From a virus, in the IMG/VR virus record IMGVR_UViG_3300044653_000035, positions 1-47,988 of that record: 47,988 nt of DNA. One strand, 5' to 3'. The first letter of the stretch is position 1; each line of letters opens with the position of its first letter. The translations under genes and the position numbers were made by a program. Positions 14,588 through 23,713 of this stretch are shown here, piece by piece. The notes beneath the pieces are model-generated. The model was not told the DNA's origin, did not search any database, and was given only the letters and a program-made list of their open reading frames with translations.

Positions 14588-16107
14588 GGTTTCTCCTTCA
14601 TCTTGCGCAACTGATTTTTGTACTCGTTCAAGTCTGCTGGCCTGAAGTGAGGATCAAAAGGTTCTTGATAGGGCGGAGCGTAGCGAATCATCGGAAGCGG
14701 CTCTCCAGCGCTCGCCTTTGATGGGAGAAATCCGCGCGGCTGTTCTGGAGGCGGCGTGATCCGAGTCGGATTGATTTCTCTGATTCCGTTCATACTGCCA
14801 GCATAGGGTTCATCACCATAAGGAGCGTTGCCGATTGTGTTTGCTTCAAGCATCTTAGGCTGTATTGGTGGCGGTCCCGGTTTGAAGGCTCCAAAGTCAG
14901 GCTTCGCCGCCTGCGGACGAAATGCCTCCCGCAATGAAACGTCCGTCGGACTTCCGCTCCACCACGGGCGACCGGCTGCAAGGTCGCGCACACCAGAAAA
15001 AATCTGCGCAGGAGCCTGCAATGGGTGCTCCAGACTCAAGTTCGCCATCTTTCCAAATCCGTACGGCTGTTTCGATTCGGCAAGCGTACTCTTTCCGCTG
15101 ACGCGCTCTCCAATCTGCGAGACTTGTCCAAATGCTTGTCGGATTGCTTTTGGTTGAATACCTGCGTCACGCAGCACGGGATCGAGCGCATTTTGCACTG
15201 CCCGTTCCCGCTGCAACATTTGCGCCTGATTCAATCCCTTTTGCTCTGCCAACTTTACCGCTTCGGGATTCGGAACCCTCGATTTCAATTGGCGATTGAT
15301 CGCGGAAAGTTGCTGGCGTTCCGCCTCAAGTTCACGTACGGTAGTCGGACCATCTGGTCCTTGCACGGGCTTATCGCCAATAGCATCTACTGTCTTTTGA
15401 TATGGACCCCAAATCTCATTTTTTGCCGCCGGAATGCGAGCCTGCAAATCAGCCAAGTTGTCCGCGCCCTGTAGGAACGGGCGCGCACCCTGCGTGGCAC
15501 GAATGGTGCTGAGAGCTTTGGGGGAAGCTGGTCCAACTCGCAATCCACGTAATGCGGCAGCGTCGGGATCGCCGATTGCTGCGGAACGAATGGATTTACC
15601 AATATTCGGGAGCGTTTTAATCGTCTCGCCGCCCAATTCGCCGGTCGCCAGCATTCCGGTTCCGGTTCCCAATAAGTCAGTCGTGCCGCGAATCGCGCCG
15701 TGCGCCCGATAATCTTCAAGCGCGCTTTTTCCAAGACTTTCTCCAGTGTCTCCCGGATGTAGAAGAGATTTGAAAATACCCTCTGCGCTGTCGATGGGAT
15801 GAGAGATCAATGGCACCACGTTGCGTGCCACATGTTGTGCGAAATCGTCAACGCCGCTCTTTATTCGACTTTGCCATTCCTCTCGCTGGGGATCAGGTGT
15901 GATGAGGTTGTCTAAGGTGCGCTGCACAGTATTACGCGGATCGCCGGGGAGTGGTTCTCCTGTAGGCGTTCGGTTGCCGGGGTCGTAGGGGTTGCCGGAA
16001 TATTTTGGAGACGATTGTGGCGCAGGGGTAGCGTTAGCATCTTGCCAATCATTTGGCTCGACATTCTGCCAATCACTTACTGCGTTTTGGGTTGCCCCGG
16101 CTGCCAC
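14584..16107 (-). CDS. Putative internal virion / ejection protein
   Basis: The 507-residue product starts at a GTG with GGAGG six bases upstream (MAAGATQNAVSDWQ). It is hydrophilic and helical, with Pro-rich ends and a central region of Ala/Gln/Glu-rich helices (ELEAERQQLSAINRQLKSR, NQAQMLQRERAVQNAL). Its composition and place between the tail protein genes and the fibres match the ejection proteins of P22- and T7-like phages, which enter the cell with the DNA. No catalytic domain is visible. The assignment rests on context. Confidence 0.55.
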   Translation of the reverse strand: MAAGATQNAVSDWQNVEPNDWQDANATPAPQSSPKYSGNPYDPGNRTPTGEPLPGDPRNTVQRTLDNLITPDPQREEWQSRIKSGVDDFAQHVARNVVPLISHPIDSAEGIFKSLLHPGDTGESLGKSALEDYRAHGAIRGTTDLLGTGTGMLATGELGGETIKTLPNIGKSIRSAAIGDPDAAALRGLRVGPASPKALSTIRATQGARPFLQGADNLADLQARIPAAKNEIWGPYQKTVDAIGDKPVQGPDGPTTVRELEAERQQLSAINRQLKSRVPNPEAVKLAEQKGLNQAQMLQRERAVQNALDPVLRDAGIQPKAIRQAFGQVSQIGERVSGKSTLAESKQPYGFGKMANLSLEHPLQAPAQIFSGVRDLAAGRPWWSGSPTDVSLREAFRPQAAKPDFGAFKPGPPPIQPKMLEANTIGNAPYGDEPYAGSMNGIREINPTRITPPPEQPRGFLPSKASAGEPLPMIRYAPPYQEPFDPHFRPADLNEYKNQLRKMKEKP

Positions 16108-17426
16108 GTTTTACCTCCATCCACTGAATAACGGTACTGTCCTGTGCTGGGTGAGTGCTGGACGATTGGCGGAGCTTCGTCCTGATTCCCGTCATTGCGA
16201 TCCGCCATGTGCGCGTATCCCTGTAACCATCCATTCGCCCCAGCGATGCGAGCCTTCAAATCATCCGGACTCTGAGCTTCGCCGAACATTTTTTTCAATT
16301 CCTCTCTATACTGCTGGCCTCCGCGCGATCCAAAATGGGTTCTAACAATAGCGGAGGCTAAGAGGTCGAGGTCTGTATCCAGCTTCGCAAATTGCGGATA
16401 ATCCGTGCCACCCTTGTTCGTCAAAAGCTCGTTCCAGCGTCCAATAGCTGGACCGATTGACTGTGCGAGTTGATCGACTTCCTGGTTGACGGAATTCATC
16501 TGTGGTAGAACCGTCTGCGCCATATCCGCCATATTCCTCGTTTGCGCGGTAGGAGTATTCATGGTGTTCATACCAGAGGGTGTCACAGCGCCGGGAGCGA
16601 CCGTGCTACCGGGGTGAACACCCTGATCGACATAACCACCTTTCCCATCTGGCACCAGAACATTGACGATGGGCGCACGCTGCGGAGCCTGCGATGCCGC
16701 AGCCCACTCTCTCCGCGCCATTGTGCGATTATGCGCACTATCCGGAAGATTACCTTCCGTAAGGAAATCTTTGTAGTATTGCTCAAAATCATTCCCAGGC
16801 GCGTTGGCTTTTTGTGCTTTCAGCCATTCTTCGACAGGTTTTCCGGGGTTCTGTTTCTGCCATGCCTCAAAATCCGTCTTTGCTTGCGGATTTAGAAGTG
16901 CCGAGGCTTGAGCGTTGCGCTCGTTAATTTCAGATTGAGTCAGCGCGGGTTCCTCGGCTGTCTTTTCGCGCGTGGCCTCAGTGGTAGCCTCGCGTTCCGC
17001 GTTCAATCCTGCCTGATTTTCGTCGACAGTATCCTGTTTCTCAAGACCCTGCAATTCCTTTTCTGTAGCTTCGTTAACCGCTCCAGCGTGCTGGCGCGTG
17101 CCGGAGATATCCCGCATGTTCTGATCGCCAAGAATCACCTCGCCAAGCGCATCACCGATATTGCCGAGAATGTGACCAGCTTTCGGCCAGAATCCTTGCG
17201 GTTTAGCCGATGGCTGTTCTTGTTGACGAATCGCGCTCATCAATCTCTGTTCCTGCTGCTGTCGGAACGGATCGGCGCGAAAGACAGGAGCTTGCTGCTG
17301 AGGAGCAGAGCGAATTGTAGGCAGCGTACCTTCCGGCACAGGAGCAGGAGAAATCGTGGGCAAAGGCGCTTGCGCGTCCTCTTGCTCAAGGTCCGGATTG
17401 GATAAAATTCCTAGAGCCTGCGCCAT
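16077..17426 (-). CDS. Putative internal virion / ejection protein
   Basis: The product is 449 residues with a Pro/Gln-rich N-terminus (APLPTISPAPVPEGTLPT), a charged helical middle (KELQGLEKQDTVDENQAGLN, EATTEATREKTAEEPALTQ) and a helical C-terminal half. No cysteine or signal peptide is seen. The end overlaps the next gene by 31 bases. Size, composition and gene order fit an ejection protein of a short-tailed phage. No enzymatic motif is seen. Confidence 0.55.
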   Translation of the reverse strand: MAQALGILSNPDLEQEDAQAPLPTISPAPVPEGTLPTIRSAPQQQAPVFRADPFRQQQEQRLMSAIRQQEQPSAKPQGFWPKAGHILGNIGDALGEVILGDQNMRDISGTRQHAGAVNEATEKELQGLEKQDTVDENQAGLNAEREATTEATREKTAEEPALTQSEINERNAQASALLNPQAKTDFEAWQKQNPGKPVEEWLKAQKANAPGNDFEQYYKDFLTEGNLPDSAHNRTMARREWAAASQAPQRAPIVNVLVPDGKGGYVDQGVHPGSTVAPGAVTPSGMNTMNTPTAQTRNMADMAQTVLPQMNSVNQEVDQLAQSIGPAIGRWNELLTNKGGTDYPQFAKLDTDLDLLASAIVRTHFGSRGGQQYREELKKMFGEAQSPDDLKARIAGANGWLQGYAHMADRNDGNQDEAPPIVQHSPSTGQYRYSVDGGKTWQPGQPKTQ

Positions 17427-17429
17427 ACC

Positions 17430-18056
17430 CTATTCTGCATCCTCGTCTTCGTCCTCATCATCGCCATTGCCTCCCGACGGACCGTATTCGGGAGTTGAAT
17501 TGCCGCCCCCGCCTTTCTTGATCGCGGAAATCAGGTTGGAAGATGAGTTAAGAATCGAATTGAAATTTTGCAGCCAGCCGTGCGATCCAGCATTGACTTC
17601 CGCGTTAATATCTCCGGTCTGGACGCCCATCGCCTTTAGTTGTGCCCCTACATCCGTACCATAGAGACTGCCAAGCCCCTGTGCGCCCTCCTGCTGTTCC
17701 TTGAGCTTCGTCTCCGTGTTCTCGTTGGCAATGTTCGACGAAGCGCCAGCAGCGGCCTTTTCGCGCTCTCTGGCTATGTCATCCATAGAAGCGCCCACGC
17801 CAGAAGCGTTTCCAGTCGCGGCGGCACGTTCGTCTGCCTTGGTTGCCAGACTTCCAGCAACGCCTCCAGCGCCCGCTTGTGAGGCTGAAAGCATGGCCGT
17901 CTGATCTTGTTGGGAAATTCCGCCAGGAGTGGTTAATTCGCGCTGAAGAAACGGTTCAAGAACGCTCGAGATGTTTGAAGCGCTCGCGCCATATTCGGCA
18001 CCCGTTGACTCAGCGGCATTTTCTGCGGCGTTGGCTTGTCCTTGCGCAGCTCTCAC
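17430..18056 (-). CDS. Putative internal virion protein
   Basis: This 208-residue protein, rich in Ala, Gly and Ser, starts at a GTG overlapping the upstream stop (GTGA). It begins MRAAQGQANAAENAAESTG and has repeated small-residue helices (GAGGVAGSLATKADERAAATG, shortened here by eye to small-residue runs) and a strongly acidic tail (DDEDEDEDAE). Composition and neighbours resemble the small internal proteins (gp7/gp14 type) of short-tailed phages. The role is inferred. Confidence 0.55.
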   Translation of the reverse strand: MRAAQGQANAAENAAESTGAEYGASASNISSVLEPFLQRELTTPGGISQQDQTAMLSASQAGAGGVAGSLATKADERAAATGNASGVGASMDDIAREREKAAAGASSNIANENTETKLKEQQEGAQGLGSLYGTDVGAQLKAMGVQTGDINAEVNAGSHGWLQNFNSILNSSSNLISAIKKGGGGNSTPEYGPSGGNGDDEDEDEDAE

Positions 18057-18454
18057 GGCTTCGCCCCCAATTCAAAGACCCAGGCGCACCAGCCGTCTCT
18101 GGCTTGCGTCCATCGTAGCATTTTCATGCGTTTAGAAAAGAACTTTCTGCAATTCGGGACATAACAGACCAATTGCTCGAAGCCTAATTTGAGCGCCTGC
18201 CGAACCAAATCCCGATGAATCATGCGAATTGCATCCCATTTTTCAGCGGGAGTTGCGTCCGGGCGCACCCAGAGATAGATTTCAGGCTGAATTTTCGCGG
18301 CTCCTGCTGCCAAAACCTTCCCATCATGCTCGATTACCGTCTTCATCTGCACGATTTCAGCCGACAAGTCGGGCATTTTGTAATCGAGACCCATCTCGGC
18401 GTGAATCTCAGCGATTCGCAACTGGTCGTGTTCTTCAAAGGCTCTCAGGTTCAT
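18053..18454 (-). CDS. GNAT-like acetyltransferase-fold protein
   Basis: The 133-residue product follows the GNAT pattern: an N-terminal helix (DQLRIAEIHAEMGLDY), central strands with VLAAGAAKIQPEIYLWVRP, then AIRMIHRDLVRQALKLGFEQ, the usual acetyl-CoA-side helix and strand, and a C-terminal strand ending AWVFELGAKP. The Q/R-x2-G-x-G/A acetyl-CoA loop is not obvious, so it may be inactive. GNAT-like proteins are often found among structural genes of podovirus-like phages. GGGAGG lies six bases before the ATG. Confidence 0.6.
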   Translation of the reverse strand: MNLRAFEEHDQLRIAEIHAEMGLDYKMPDLSAEIVQMKTVIEHDGKVLAAGAAKIQPEIYLWVRPDATPAEKWDAIRMIHRDLVRQALKLGFEQLVCYVPNCRKFFSKRMKMLRWTQARDGWCAWVFELGAKP

Positions 18455-19036
18455 TTATGGCCTCCCTACGGTGCTTAAAGGTGGTCTCACAGGGGTTTTC
18501 CCTCGTCCCCACCCGCCTTGCGTTCCCAGAGGGCTTGCCGTGCCGCTGCCGGTGCTTGCGAGAGGCGTCAACTGCGTCGATCCAGTTAAAGTGACGGCTG
18601 TAGGGCTCAAGCCGCCAAAATACACCGGGTCGGACGGAGGAGAGCCGGGGTCTTGTGAATATCCGCGAAAATACCACTTCTGCGTTGCCCCCGAATCGGT
18701 CTTTGACGGTAACTGAAGAAATGTTCCACGTGAAACACCCATATGGACCACGTGCCAATTCAATTGATCTGTGGAATGCTCTAAAAACCATTCCCGCGAG
18801 GTCGTATTCGGCGAAGCGTCGGTAATTGTGGCATGGACGATCTCACCCGACGCCTTGATGTTCAAGGCTCCGATGGTAGGGGGTTTAGGCAAAGCTCCCA
18901 CCGGAGAGGTGCCTGTATTAACTCCGATTCGGTTGAAAGCGCGAACCATGCGCTTCAGAATACTTCCGAGCACAGGATTCTCGTTCTGGATCGCCACCAG
19001 TTCCTTGCCGCCGTCGAAATTTAACCCTTGACTCAA
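18455..19036 (-). CDS. Putative virion protein with fibronectin III-like domain
   Basis: The protein is 193 residues long if started at the TTG at 19036, which overlaps the upstream stop (TTGA) and has GGGGAG seven bases upstream. A GTG at 19063 is the alternative. After a short N-terminal helix (NPVLGSILKRMVRAFNRIG) comes a beta domain resembling fibronectin III (IVHATITDASPNTTSREWFL, NWHVVHMGVSRGTFLQLP, KWYFRGYSQDPGSPPSDPV) and a Gly/Thr/Pro-rich tail. It lies between the large tail protein and the ejection proteins, so it is probably a tail component. Confidence 0.6.
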   Translation of the reverse strand: MSQGLNFDGGKELVAIQNENPVLGSILKRMVRAFNRIGVNTGTSPVGALPKPPTIGALNIKASGEIVHATITDASPNTTSREWFLEHSTDQLNWHVVHMGVSRGTFLQLPSKTDSGATQKWYFRGYSQDPGSPPSDPVYFGGLSPTAVTLTGSTQLTPLASTGSGTASPLGTQGGWGRGKTPVRPPLSTVGRP

Positions 19037-22000
19037 GAACTCGCTCCCCGGAAATCGCCCCACGGATGAGTCTGGAAATCGGCCATCATCTCACCGAGTT
19101 CAAAATACCCCGCGACTGGCGTTCCACTCTGATTCATTGAGAATTCGGTGAAGACTCTCTGCCCTCTTACTTCTTTGCGCCATTCGATGTTGTTGGTCAT
19201 CGAAAATGAAAGCGGAGGGGTGTAGGTTACAGTAAATTGCGCTGTTACATTGGCCCAATTTGGAGAAGAGGGAGGAACGCGATTCATCGGCGTCACTGCG
19301 CTCCAAATCTGCCCTTGATAAACCGCATACTGACCCGCTTGATAGACGCCGGTCGTACTCCAAAGCGGCGGCAATAAATTTGGATAATGACGAATTGTGA
19401 GACCATTTGCTACGGCAGAACCTTGCATGTTCGCCATCCACTTCGCCACGTACTTTTGTCCCGATCCGATCTGCATTGCCTGAGCTTTCTCGGTCCCAGG
19501 CTGCCCCGAAGTCGTATACAGCGGGGCAATCGGCACGCCATCATCTGTCGGCTGAATATCAGGCGAAAGCAAACGATAAATCTTGCCAGTTTGCTTTCCG
19601 TTGCAGAGAAAGATCGTATCGAATCCTTGGAGACCGTCGGCGCAAATTGCCGCGAACGGAGAAGAGATTTGGCCGATAGACCATTTACGTCTCATGTCCA
19701 TCGCCTTCAAATTACCGAACATCGTCACATGGACTGGTGGTGCTCCTTCAAGTTCCTGCGCTGTAGCACAGCCGTCATAGTTGCACATCAGATATACGTT
19801 CGGCTGTGTTGGATTGATGACTGTAGGCGCATTTGGAAGCCAGAAATTCGGAGTGTTCATCGCCACGCCGACATAAAAACGACGCGCACGAAGATCGTTC
19901 ACCAGCCAGAATGTCTGAGATACTTGCCAGTTGATCTGATCCCATAACTGATCTCCTGTCTGCATCGCCTGAAGTTCACGGCTGATGGGCATGGGCTTGC
20001 CGCCTTCAAACACGTTGATCCCGGTCTGATGAAGCGAAATATCCCAATCAGCACCTTGAGAAAAAGCGTTTGGCCCTACCGCTCCCGATCCAGCTTGCGA
20101 GATTTCGCGCGTCGTCCAATAGGAAGGTTCGTAGTTAGCAGCGTCTTCGACTTCGATCAGGGAGGTCGCTTTCTTAAAGCTCAACTGATCCTGAATGACC
20201 GTCGCCCCGTAGACAGGAAATTGATTCGCGGAATTTAGAGTCAATTGACCTGTATCGATGTCTACTTGTTCCGGTTCCTCGGCATAAGAAACCCAAACCA
20301 CGTTTGTTAAAACTGGCTGATTTGTGGGGAAGACTTCAATACGATCAATCTCGTAGTCTCCTCCGTCGGCAATGTTCTGTCCCCAGATGCGAAGTAAAAG
20401 ACCGGCGGGAATCGTTGGAAGCCCAGGTTGCGGAACGAGAGAAAAAGTGTAGGTCTGGAAGTCTGTTGTAAGCGATGCCAGAGGAATAGAAACACTGGCG
20501 AGAGTTGTGCCGTAAATTCCCTGATTGGAATTCGTGAGATCGATGACGATATTCCCCGTCGTCTGCCCGGAGGGAGTTCTCGCAGTGATGCGAAAACTGT
20601 AAGGAACCGGGGAGCCTTGAGGATTCAAGATCGGCTCGTTCCACACGTCCTGATAGGCCGACTGAGTAATCATCCCCAAAGTCGCTTGCGAGCTGCCGCT
20701 GTTGTTGACTACGTAAAGTGAGTTTCCAAAAATGGGACTGACGAGAAGACTCGCCGCAATTGATTGGGCAAATCCTTCATAAACGAGATTAGACGCCGCA
20801 TCCAGATTCCATCCAAGCGGAGTGGGCGAAGCACCTCCGGAAGTTGCGTTATACCCTCCATCGAAACTGAGATTGAGGAAGTTCTGAATCTTGTTCTGGC
20901 AGCCGATGTAAAAAGTGCGCGTAGCGTATTGGAGAATGACCGCCGGATTTCCGAGTTCGATCAGATTGAACAGATTGTTCCCGACTACGTCGATTGCATC
21001 CGATTCGACGAGAACGAAATCCGAGAACGTGAATCGCGCGGTCGTTGTCACGTTGTCTGGCACAAGGAACGACGAAGATGTGTACTGCACCCCGCCTACA
21101 GTGAAAAGAGTCGGGACTGTGGTGGTGTAGAAATTCGCACCCGGAACGCCATTCTGTCCCGCCTGCGTTGTGGCCCACAAACGGGCAATAACATTCGGAG
21201 GGCCGATTGGCGCAGAGACTTGCACGTAATTCGCTCCATTCGCCACATCATAAGTCAGCGGCGGAGAGGGAGCAGTATACAAACCATTCCGGGTAATAAA
21301 AATCCACACGGCTTGCCGGGTTCCTGCGCCGATTGGTAAAGTGCCTCCGGTGGCCGATCCCACTACCGTGATGGTGCCGCCCGTCGAATTTCCGTAAATC
21401 GGATTGACTGTTGTACTTCCGACATTCGGCGCGCCGGGATCGACGATGAACTGCGTACCTGCTGTTGTTGCTTGGCCCTCTTCGACCGCCGTCGGAAAGT
21501 TCAGACTCGACGCGAAACCTGTGATAGCAAAAGTTCCGCTCGTGACGCCTGTCGCCGTCGCAATCAGAGCATCTGTCACATTCAATACGCCGTTGGCATT
21601 GAGAGTATTACTGACGGTCACAAGTTGCCCGGACGTAGGAGCGATGCCGCTGACAAGCTCCCAAGTGTAAGTCGCCGTGCCTCCACTGAGAGCCGTCTGC
21701 GTGATGTTATAGGCACCTGCGTTGATTGCTTCAACGATTGGATAGACTCCATCCCACGCCGATACAGAAGCGCCCGCAATCGAAACTTGTGCGCCGGGGG
21801 CTAAACCGGGAACCGGAGTAGAAGTTGTGACTGTGGCTTGTGTGATCTGATACTGGCCGGTCGATTCGACCGTGTTCTGATAGCTGGAAGTTGGAAGCTG
21901 CACGGTGAAATAATAACGGTAATGATCCACTCCTGGCGGCAAAGCATTTCCGATACTCGTCACTTGGTAGATGCCGTTTCCATAAGGCGCTCCAGAAATG

Positions 22001-23712
22001 TAAACGTAGACCGGATAGCCCGCATTGAACGCGGCGACAAGAACTGTATCTTGCGCGATGGGTTGCGGGGAACCTCCGTAGTATGACGGGGAATAATAGA
22101 CTGTCAGCGTATTTCCTGCTGAAGTCGATCCAGGTCCGGCACTCCACAAAAGAACACTCAAGTGTCCCGGATCGGTGATGTCTGAGTTAGCCTCTGGTTG
22201 GGTGATCGTCGCAACCGGATAGGTGTACTGCGGGGTGAAAGTCGCACCGCTTTGAGAGAACGGCCCTCCTGCACCAATCGTAGACGCGACCTGAAATCCC
22301 GATCCGCTCAGGCCTGTCGAAAGAACGATAAGCGTCTGACCGTTTAGCCCCGATGCCCCTCCGGTTAACCCCGCGAAAGTTCCGACTTCGCCAGCGACGT
22401 AAGTGTTTGTCGCCGTGATTTCCGCGACCGATCCCGTGAAGGTTACGCTAGTGATATTTGCGATAGAACCGGACGCCTGAGAAGCCGTGACCGAGCCTGG
22501 CGAAGCTGGACCCACTTGCGTGATCCGGTCCCACCAGCCACCTTCAAAGTTGTATTGCCGGGGAATGTCCGTACCGGTTACCTGTCCCGTGAGAGTCGAA
22601 TTGGCAACGAAAGCACGGTCATAGACCGTCGCGCCGCTTCCATAACTACCTGCCGTCGATCCCACGAGAATTGGAGTCAGGACTCCGGGATTCGAGGTCG
22701 TATTTTCGAGATACCACGTTCCGTTGGCATCGAGCGCAAGTTTGTAACTGATCCCTGTCGGCGAAAGAAATTGGCCGACGTAATTGAAGTTCGCAGCATC
22801 AGGAACGAAATATGCCTGCAAGGTTACATAGCCGATAAAGATCGTCGCTGTTCCGCTGCTGGCATAGGTGATCCGCAGCCCGAAGGTAGTGCTGTTCAAG
22901 TCTGAATAAGACCACCCGCTTCCGAAAAGATTATTCATTCCCCCGACTGGAATTGTCGCTGGAGCGCCCAGACTACTGAAGGCTGTTACGGGTGTCCCGA
23001 CAGGCACTCCAGCCTTGAGCAGTTGAACGCTGATCTGTCCAAAGACCGTGCTCGCAGAATTCACATAAGTAAGTATCGAGACGACAAATCCCTGTGGAGT
23101 CTGATTTGAAGGAATAGAAAACCCGAACTGTTTGATGTCGATGGCGTCTGTCTGCGAAAGAACGCCGGAGGGTGTGGCGATACCGCTGTCCGCGCCAGAG
23201 TAAGTGGGAAGAATCTGCGTGACAGGCGAGAACGTGACTGAATTTCCGGCAATGGTAACCGGCGTGAAAATGAGTCCGTTAAGCTGCGGAGCGTTAGTCA
23301 ATCCGGAAATTGAATAGGTTTGACCCGCTGTGATCGCAGGAGGCGTCGAAGCAAAGGTGAGCGTAAGAACCGTCTGGAGAAACGAAGTGCCAGTCACAGC
23401 CATCTGCACGTTTGTGATCGTCAACGTAAATGGCGACAGAGAAGCACTGGCATAAAGACCAGTGTTCGTCAATACGTTCGCGGGATTCGACCACACCGCC
23501 CCACCCAGAGACGTATCAACTGCCGTCCCTCCTGGTGAAGGGCCGACAGAAGCTCCAGAATAAGTGAAAGGATTATTAAGGCCGCTGCGTTGCATGACGC
23601 GCGCGGCGAGAAAGTCCGTGTCATAGGTACGCGGACTTGCGCCATCGGGAAGCTCTGCCGGCCGTAATGACGCGACCAGACCGCCCGATGGCACGATGGA
23701 TACTTGCGCCAA
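19033..23712 (-). CDS. Giant tail / DNA-stabilisation-like structural protein
   Basis: This 1559-residue protein is the largest in the genome. The N-terminus (PSGGLVASLRPAELPDGASP, with DTDFLAARVMQRSGL) and the C-terminal third (MPNFW-type strands, LMCNYDGCATAQ, DTIFLCNGKQTGKIYRLLS) look like propeller-type tail proteins such as P22 gp10-like stabilisation proteins. The middle is a chain of Ig-like or module repeats (AGEVGTFAGLTGG, VSIAGASVSAWDGVYPIV). Only about five cysteines occur in the whole chain. It starts at TTG 23712, just after the upstream TAG. A GTG a few codons later is also possible. Likely part of the short tail or its hub. Confidence 0.6.
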   Translation of the reverse strand: MAQVSIVPSGGLVASLRPAELPDGASPRTYDTDFLAARVMQRSGLNNPFTYSGASVGPSPGGTAVDTSLGGAVWSNPANVLTNTGLYASASLSPFTLTITNVQMAVTGTSFLQTVLTLTFASTPPAITAGQTYSISGLTNAPQLNGLIFTPVTIAGNSVTFSPVTQILPTYSGADSGIATPSGVLSQTDAIDIKQFGFSIPSNQTPQGFVVSILTYVNSASTVFGQISVQLLKAGVPVGTPVTAFSSLGAPATIPVGGMNNLFGSGWSYSDLNSTTFGLRITYASSGTATIFIGYVTLQAYFVPDAANFNYVGQFLSPTGISYKLALDANGTWYLENTTSNPGVLTPILVGSTAGSYGSGATVYDRAFVANSTLTGQVTGTDIPRQYNFEGGWWDRITQVGPASPGSVTASQASGSIANITSVTFTGSVAEITATNTYVAGEVGTFAGLTGGASGLNGQTLIVLSTGLSGSGFQVASTIGAGGPFSQSGATFTPQYTYPVATITQPEANSDITDPGHLSVLLWSAGPGSTSAGNTLTVYYSPSYYGGSPQPIAQDTVLVAAFNAGYPVYVYISGAPYGNGIYQVTSIGNALPPGVDHYRYYFTVQLPTSSYQNTVESTGQYQITQATVTTSTPVPGLAPGAQVSIAGASVSAWDGVYPIVEAINAGAYNITQTALSGGTATYTWELVSGIAPTSGQLVTVSNTLNANGVLNVTDALIATATGVTSGTFAITGFASSLNFPTAVEEGQATTAGTQFIVDPGAPNVGSTTVNPIYGNSTGGTITVVGSATGGTLPIGAGTRQAVWIFITRNGLYTAPSPPLTYDVANGANYVQVSAPIGPPNVIARLWATTQAGQNGVPGANFYTTTVPTLFTVGGVQYTSSSFLVPDNVTTTARFTFSDFVLVESDAIDVVGNNLFNLIELGNPAVILQYATRTFYIGCQNKIQNFLNLSFDGGYNATSGGASPTPLGWNLDAASNLVYEGFAQSIAASLLVSPIFGNSLYVVNNSGSSQATLGMITQSAYQDVWNEPILNPQGSPVPYSFRITARTPSGQTTGNIVIDLTNSNQGIYGTTLASVSIPLASLTTDFQTYTFSLVPQPGLPTIPAGLLLRIWGQNIADGGDYEIDRIEVFPTNQPVLTNVVWVSYAEEPEQVDIDTGQLTLNSANQFPVYGATVIQDQLSFKKATSLIEVEDAANYEPSYWTTREISQAGSGAVGPNAFSQGADWDISLHQTGINVFEGGKPMPISRELQAMQTGDQLWDQINWQVSQTFWLVNDLRARRFYVGVAMNTPNFWLPNAPTVINPTQPNVYLMCNYDGCATAQELEGAPPVHVTMFGNLKAMDMRRKWSIGQISSPFAAICADGLQGFDTIFLCNGKQTGKIYRLLSPDIQPTDDGVPIAPLYTTSGQPGTEKAQAMQIGSGQKYVAKWMANMQGSAVANGLTIRHYPNLLPPLWSTTGVYQAGQYAVYQGQIWSAVTPMNRVPPSSPNWANVTAQFTVTYTPPLSFSMTNNIEWRKEVRGQRVFTEFSMNQSGTPVAGYFELGEMMADFQTHPWGDFRGASS

Positions 23713-23713
23713 G